Shown in pieces: positions 29,001 to 32,831 of a DNA stretch of 32,831 nucleotides; the first letter of the stretch is position 1, and each line of letters begins with the position of its first letter. Made by a program: the position numbers and the translations under genes. The DNA is from a virus, in the IMG/VR virus record IMGVR_UViG_3300003690_000165, positions 1 to 32,831 of that record. One strand, given 5' to 3'. The notes beneath the pieces are model-generated. The model was given only the letters and a program-made list of their open reading frames with translations, was not told the DNA's origin and ran no database searches.

Positions 29001-29216
29001 ATGGCAGAAACATTTACTGAGGATGTGCTGGAACATTTATCTGTTGAACAACGCAAAATCAACAGTACGATTAACGCTGTACATGAGGTAAATAATAATA
29101 AGGCTAAGTATAAGACCGCTGAAGTAACTATTCTGATAGCAGAGGTCAAGGCCCATGATGCAACCTGTACGGTATGTGCAAATTGGGCAGGTAATAACCG
29201 TCCCGTACCCGACTAA
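29001..29216 (+). CDS. small hypothetical protein, 71 aa
   Basis: ATG 29001 follows AGGAGCGTAAGTT. The N-terminal part is helical (EDVLEHLSVEQRKINSTINA) and the C-terminal part has a CTVC pair before a short proline-containing end. No family is recognised. It lies four bases after the fibre gene and 15 before the next gene. Confidence 0.6.
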   Translation: MAETFTEDVLEHLSVEQRKINSTINAVHEVNNNKAKYKTAEVTILIAEVKAHDATCTVCANWAGNNRPVPD

Positions 29217-29230
29217 TATGAGGTATTATA

Positions 29231-29590
29231 ATGGAACTAGGTATATTAGATAGACTAGTCCTCCTTCAGGTAGTCCCCAAACAGGGGGATATTACTACCA
29301 TCAAACTAGTCCAGGACTTTATCTCAGAATGTGGATTTAGTGAGGAGGAACTGGAGGAGTATAAGATAGGTGAGACTGCGCAAGGTGGTGCTAAATGGGA
29401 TGACCCTGAGGATAACCCTTATACTAAGGATGTAAGTATAGGGGATAGATTATTCAGGATGATTAAAAAGGAGTTTCAGAATCTCAATAAAAAGAAACAG
29501 TTACAGCTGAGTCACATTAAGGTATATGATAAGTTTATTCCACCTAAGGTAGAGGATAAACCTAAACTAGTCAAAGAAGCTACTGGCTAA
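29231..29590 (+). CDS. hypothetical protein, 119 aa
   Basis: ATG 29231 follows GAGGTATTATA. The pattern FISECGFSEEELEEYKIGET, then KDVSIGDRLFRMIKKEFQNL and LSHIKVYDKFI is a small helical domain of a kind often encoded near phage structural genes (the 'f.eeE...y.i' and 'l..LyeKF' ends). The C-terminus is basic and proline-rich. No function can be named. Confidence 0.65.
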   Translation: MELGILDRLVLLQVVPKQGDITTIKLVQDFISECGFSEEELEEYKIGETAQGGAKWDDPEDNPYTKDVSIGDRLFRMIKKEFQNLNKKKQLQLSHIKVYDKFIPPKVEDKPKLVKEATG

Positions 29591-29593
29591 TAG

Positions 29594-31492
29594 ATGCGTA
29601 CTATTGACTCGGCTATAACCACAGTAATGGAATCTGACTCACGGAAGGTATTCTGTGAGATTAAAATTATTACTAGTGAACCTTCTACCAGTGAGGACTT
29701 TAATACCACGAATAAATTAATAAATATTCAGGGTATAGAAGAACCCTATGCGGGTAGTTGCAGGATAATTCTTAAAGACTATAACCAAGCACTGAAGAAT
29801 AAGGATTACACAGGTAGAAGGGTAAGGATAGGGTTCGGGTATAACACAACAGGTAGTCCAGCTAATAGAGCAATAGGTTATGGGGGCGAGGTACAGCCCT
29901 TCTGGATTATACACCATAATGTGGTGAGTGAAGCAGGAGCTACTTATGTGGTGTTAGAATGTGAAAGTATATTTAATAGACTAGCTCTAGAACCATTAGG
30001 GGTTGGAAATGCCGATGCGCCTAGTCAAGCGCCCAACTACAACGTAACAGTAGGATCAGCGGGAGGAGTTACAGAGAATAGAACAGAAGTAGGATTACCT
30101 CATACAATTAATGATCTGGTAGAGGATATGCTAGATCAAATTAAACCGTCCGGGTTTACTAGTGCAGGTATCCCTCTAGTTGACACCCCATTGGTCACAG
30201 GCCAACATGATGGTTCTGATGGCTTATCTGCACTAAATGATTCAACTGCAGACTTTATAGATGATGGTGTACAAGTAGGAGATTGGTTAGTTAATGTAAC
30301 AGATGGAAGTTCTGTAGAGATCACGTCTCGCTCTGCTATTCAGATATTTGGGACTCTAGCTGGTGGTACAGCGAATAACTGGGATGAAGATGATGTCTAT
30401 AAAGTATTTGATGCATTATACTATAATGATCTGAAACCTATGATGGTGTTTAGATGGAATACACCAGCTCTGGATATTATTAAAATAACTCTAGAGATGA
30501 CCAGAACAGTACTACGGATGCAAGAGTTTGGCGCAGATATGGAGGCTATCTATCCTTCTGATACTAAAGTAAATGAGCAGTATGAATTTGGTGGTAGCGG
30601 TAAAATCAAACCCTTTAGTGTAGGTCATCAGAAGCAAGTAGAGAGACCTAATAGAGTCTATGTGGTGGATGTAGAACCTGAACCGGGTGGCGAGGATATC
30701 CATAGATTTGTGGGGGCGGTCGATAATTCAGTCAGTATGACTAGATATGGAGTTATGCCTGCACTTTTTGGCCCTACCACAGATGAGCAAGAGATTGAAG
30801 ATCAGGATGAAGCAGATTCTCGGGCCGCTAGTTTAATGAGAAAGATAAATTCTGAAAGTGCAGAAGCTCTCATAGTAACTACCCCCCATATATTTTTAGA
30901 ACTATTTGACAGAGTAAAGATAGTAGATAGTCGACTAGCCCCTACCACTCCACCAGAAGGATTCGTAGGTAGAATAGAATGGAGACTTAACCTCGATGAA
31001 AAGTTAGGGCCTATCCAGTTTGAACAGGAGATTAGGGTAGGTGGGTTGAGGAAATATGCGTGGACATCCACCTCCCAAACTTTGATGGGACCAGGAGGTC
31101 CAGTACAATTAGGTTTCCAGACTACTACTAGGATGAGTGAATATTATGGAGAGGTAGAACGTCATCGTATCGGCCCGAGGGAGTTGATAGATGTAGATTA
31201 CAGCCGCATAGACCTAGACAGAGCACCAGCTATTATGGGATTACTTCAGCGGTATGGAGATATACCTAAGCGATTTGGAGGAGGTGGACCATTTAGTATC
31301 CCACCGATAGTTTCTCAGCCTATACAACGAGTAGCTGGTCAAGAACAATCTAGGCAACTAGTGAAATTCTTTGAGGAACTTCGGAACTATGAACGTGAAC
31401 AGGCAATACCTGAACCGGATAGACGGCCTAGGGGAATAGATCTACAGCCAGCACAGAAGCAAATACCTAAGGGGAGACCTCTTGCCCATTAA
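29594..31492 (+). CDS. hub/baseplate-like structural protein, 632 aa
   Basis: The N-terminal 130 residues alternate strands in the style of phage hub proteins: SCRIILKDYNQALKNKDYTG, then RRVRIGFGYNTTG and FWIIHHNVVSE. A loop-rich insertion near residues 200-270 (GLSALNDSTADFIDDGVQVG) looks like a small beta domain added to the core. The part near 440-480 (FLELFDRVKIVDSRL, then GFVGRIEWRLNLDE) again recalls late-control or hub domains. The C-terminal 130 residues are proline- and arginine-rich and probably flexible. Likely a tail hub or tip protein that carries the needle encoded next; the call is by pattern and place. Confidence 0.55.
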   Translation: MRTIDSAITTVMESDSRKVFCEIKIITSEPSTSEDFNTTNKLINIQGIEEPYAGSCRIILKDYNQALKNKDYTGRRVRIGFGYNTTGSPANRAIGYGGEVQPFWIIHHNVVSEAGATYVVLECESIFNRLALEPLGVGNADAPSQAPNYNVTVGSAGGVTENRTEVGLPHTINDLVEDMLDQIKPSGFTSAGIPLVDTPLVTGQHDGSDGLSALNDSTADFIDDGVQVGDWLVNVTDGSSVEITSRSAIQIFGTLAGGTANNWDEDDVYKVFDALYYNDLKPMMVFRWNTPALDIIKITLEMTRTVLRMQEFGADMEAIYPSDTKVNEQYEFGGSGKIKPFSVGHQKQVERPNRVYVVDVEPEPGGEDIHRFVGAVDNSVSMTRYGVMPALFGPTTDEQEIEDQDEADSRAASLMRKINSESAEALIVTTPHIFLELFDRVKIVDSRLAPTTPPEGFVGRIEWRLNLDEKLGPIQFEQEIRVGGLRKYAWTSTSQTLMGPGGPVQLGFQTTTRMSEYYGEVERHRIGPRELIDVDYSRIDLDRAPAIMGLLQRYGDIPKRFGGGGPFSIPPIVSQPIQRVAGQEQSRQLVKFFEELRNYEREQAIPEPDRRPRGIDLQPAQKQIPKGRPLAH

Positions 31493-32441
31493 AGAACGTA
31501 ATAGAATACTTGTAGACTACGATAGAAGTAGACTTGGCATAGATGGCGGGCCACTATTCCCGTTTAACTCTGTATATCAGACTACCGAACAGATGATGGG
31601 AGCGATATTAGGCCCTTACCAGCAAAGTGGTCAGAACCTCCTTAGACAGAAGCAAATACCTAATAAGCTCTATCTCAATGGTATAAAAGCTGGGGAGGAT
31701 ATTAGTAGAGGCGATGTAGTCTATATATCTGCTGCTAACACAGTTAAAAAAGCTCTAGATAGTATCGGTATTATCTACAGTGTAATTGGCGTAGCTGCCC
31801 ACACTGCTAGTAATACTGAGTTTATACTTGTACAAACCTATGGTCCTATAACGATCACGGCAAATGGTGCAGTGGCAGTAGGAGATCTAATTAGAGCGGC
31901 CACTGGTACAGCGGGTAGAGGTGAGACATTAACTAGAACTCATACCCATAGTATACCAAATATTTCTCATGACTTAGCTCATGTACATCCTAACCCCACA
32001 ACAGTTAGTGATGCTCATACCCATACAGTCTCTAATACAGGTAGTTTTGACTCCGCTCATACTCATACTGAAGGAAATACCACAGGTAGCATAGACCTAG
32101 GCCATGCTCATACTCAGGCAGATACCGCTAGTGACGCTGGTGGAGGATCACATACCCATGGTAACCCTGTTACAAATAGTAATAGTGATGCACACTCGCA
32201 TACCAATCCCAGTACAGGTAGTAGTCTAGGCAGCCATACACATACTGACTCTGGCACTGGCTCAGATAGCCATACTCACACTCAAGGTTCTACAGGTAGT
32301 AGCCTAGCTGACCCTGAGACTATGAGTACAGGGCCAACTAATGTTGAAGCTATTCCACTACCTGGTGCTGTAGTGGGTAAAGCAATGACTGTGGCAGCAG
32401 GTGCGGGTAATACTTTTGTACTCATGGTGACACTAAGTTAA
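31482..32441 (+). CDS. HxH-repeat tail needle/fibre tip protein, 319 aa
   Basis: TTG 31482 follows AAGGGGAGACCTC and overlaps the hub-like gene. After an N-terminal adaptor of about 150 residues (ISRGDVVYISAANTVKKALD), residues about 150-265 hold nine HxH motifs (THTHS, AHVHP, AHTHT twice, GHAHT, SHTHG, AHSHT, SHTHT twice) spaced by serine-, glycine- and threonine-rich linkers. In the tip of the T4 long tail fibre (gp37) repeated HxH motifs from three chains bind a row of iron ions in a thin needle, so a similar metal-holding needle is likely here. A short beta end follows (GAVVGKAMTVAAGAGNTF). Probably contacts the host surface. Confidence 0.75.
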   Translation: MPIKERNRILVDYDRSRLGIDGGPLFPFNSVYQTTEQMMGAILGPYQQSGQNLLRQKQIPNKLYLNGIKAGEDISRGDVVYISAANTVKKALDSIGIIYSVIGVAAHTASNTEFILVQTYGPITITANGAVAVGDLIRAATGTAGRGETLTRTHTHSIPNISHDLAHVHPNPTTVSDAHTHTVSNTGSFDSAHTHTEGNTTGSIDLGHAHTQADTASDAGGGSHTHGNPVTNSNSDAHSHTNPSTGSSLGSHTHTDSGTGSDSHTHTQGSTGSSLADPETMSTGPTNVEAIPLPGAVVGKAMTVAAGAGNTFVLMVTLS

Positions 32442-32456
32442 AAAAGGAGCAGAATC

Positions 32457-32582
32457 ATGCCACGTCGGAAACGAGGACCTTCAGCTGCTTACTGGCCAAA
32501 AATGAAAAGGACGAAAAGTAAGTTACCTCGAAAACGTAGAGGATCTCAACAACCCAAAGTTCGTAGACGTTACTCAGTGTAA
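32457..32582 (+). CDS. very basic small protein, 41 aa
   Basis: ATG 32457 follows AAAAAGGAGCAGAATC and the stop overlaps the next ATG (TAATG). Nearly half of the residues are lysine or arginine (PRRKRGPSAAYWPKMKRTKS, then RKRRG and RRRY), which resembles ribosomal or protamine-like peptides and suggests nucleic acid binding, perhaps inside the head. No family is recognised. The strong ribosome binding site and the overlap support it. Confidence 0.65.
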   Translation: MPRRKRGPSAAYWPKMKRTKSKLPRKRRGSQQPKVRRRYSV

Positions 32583-32831
32583 TGAAGCTGATGCTGAGAG
32601 TCATTCGCAGAGGTAGCCTAGGTCTATACCGCAAGGCCCAGTCATGGCGTGAGCGTGTCCTCACCAAGATCGAGTACCTTCAAGCTGAGTCTACACGCTG
32701 GCGACTAGCCTTTTCTACCCTCAAACTCCCGTACACGTTACTGATCGCAATGGGGTTCTCGCCAAGGACAGCCGTTACTCTCATTATCGCTGGCAGTACT
32801 GTAGGTGGAGGGGTAGTGGTAAACGAGACGG
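32582..32831 (+). CDS. hypothetical membrane-associated protein (3' end cut by window)
   Basis: ATG 32582 overlaps the previous stop. The 83 visible residues begin with a basic amphipathic part (LRVIRRGSLGLYRKAQSWRE), then a helix (TKIEYLQAESTRWRLAF) and a hydrophobic stretch (AVTLIIAGSTVGGGVVV) that may cross a membrane. A holin or a virion membrane-contact protein is possible, but the end is missing. Confidence 0.6.
   Translation, partial: MKLMLRVIRRGSLGLYRKAQSWRERVLTKIEYLQAESTRWRLAFSTLKLPYTLLIAMGFSPRTAVTLIIAGSTVGGGVVVNET

Noticed and set aside
27792-29149. Antisense frames opposite the fibre gene
   Set aside because: They are shadows in the more G+C-rich part of the gene, without start signals or protein character.
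1-32831. tRNA, rRNA or known riboswitch
   Set aside because: No cloverleaf with a TTCGA-type arm and CCA-like end and no conserved riboswitch core was recognised by eye; a covariance-model scan would be needed to exclude them fully.

Overview
The window looks like a stretch of a tailed double-stranded DNA phage (Caudoviricetes) or an integrated copy of one. Evidence is a complete terminase large subunit, portal, scaffold, HK97-type capsid and fibre run on the + strand, facing about 12 kb of tightly packed small early genes on the - strand. The host cannot be named. Promoters are consensus sigma-70 type (TTGACA, 17-18 bases, TATAAT-like), Shine-Dalgarno sites are strong, and the sequence is A+T-rich with heavy use of CTA, ATA and AGA codons. 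No integrase, tRNA or CRISPR array was seen.

Layout: 1-4.25 kb (-) holds a Cas4/RecB-type nuclease cut by the window edge, unknown proteins, a RecA-fold ATPase and a helix-turn-helix protein, driven by promoters at 1660-1688 and 4219-4248. A divergent promoter at 4265-4293 drives one + strand gene whose terminator lies inside its reading frame. 4.94-8.2 kb (-) is an overlapping run of small regulators and zinc-ribbon proteins read from a promoter at 8251-8279; two adjacent genes there are each interrupted by one in-frame TGA. 8.8-10.3 kb (-) is a compositionally distinct island with its own promoter, two genes, a terminator, a 29-base inverted-repeat pair, an iteron-like block and an array of GAAC-N4-GTTC-type dyads. 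10.36-12.6 kb (-) holds nucleotide-metabolism proteins (MazG-like, TSCPD) and small unknowns.

From 12.67 kb the late genes run on the + strand: small terminase candidate, zinc protein, arginine-rich peptide, large terminase, portal, then a 2,329-residue protein at the place where ejection or inner-capsid proteins usually lie. That giant protein carries what appears to be an R-S/T-ExE ADP-ribosyltransferase domain near residues 1440-1612. A separate promoter at 24262-24290 precedes scaffold and major capsid, followed by decoration-like, fibre, hub-like and HxH-needle proteins.

Working together: the early operons would supply DNA processing (nuclease, ATPase), nucleotide-pool control and many small regulators. 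Three early promoters share a TGAC-N4-GTCA dyad over the -35 box, suggesting one common repressor. The late operon builds the head and host-contact structures, and the giant protein is a candidate for a packaged effector delivered with the DNA. No DNA polymerase, lysis gene, tape measure or major tail protein is visible in this window.
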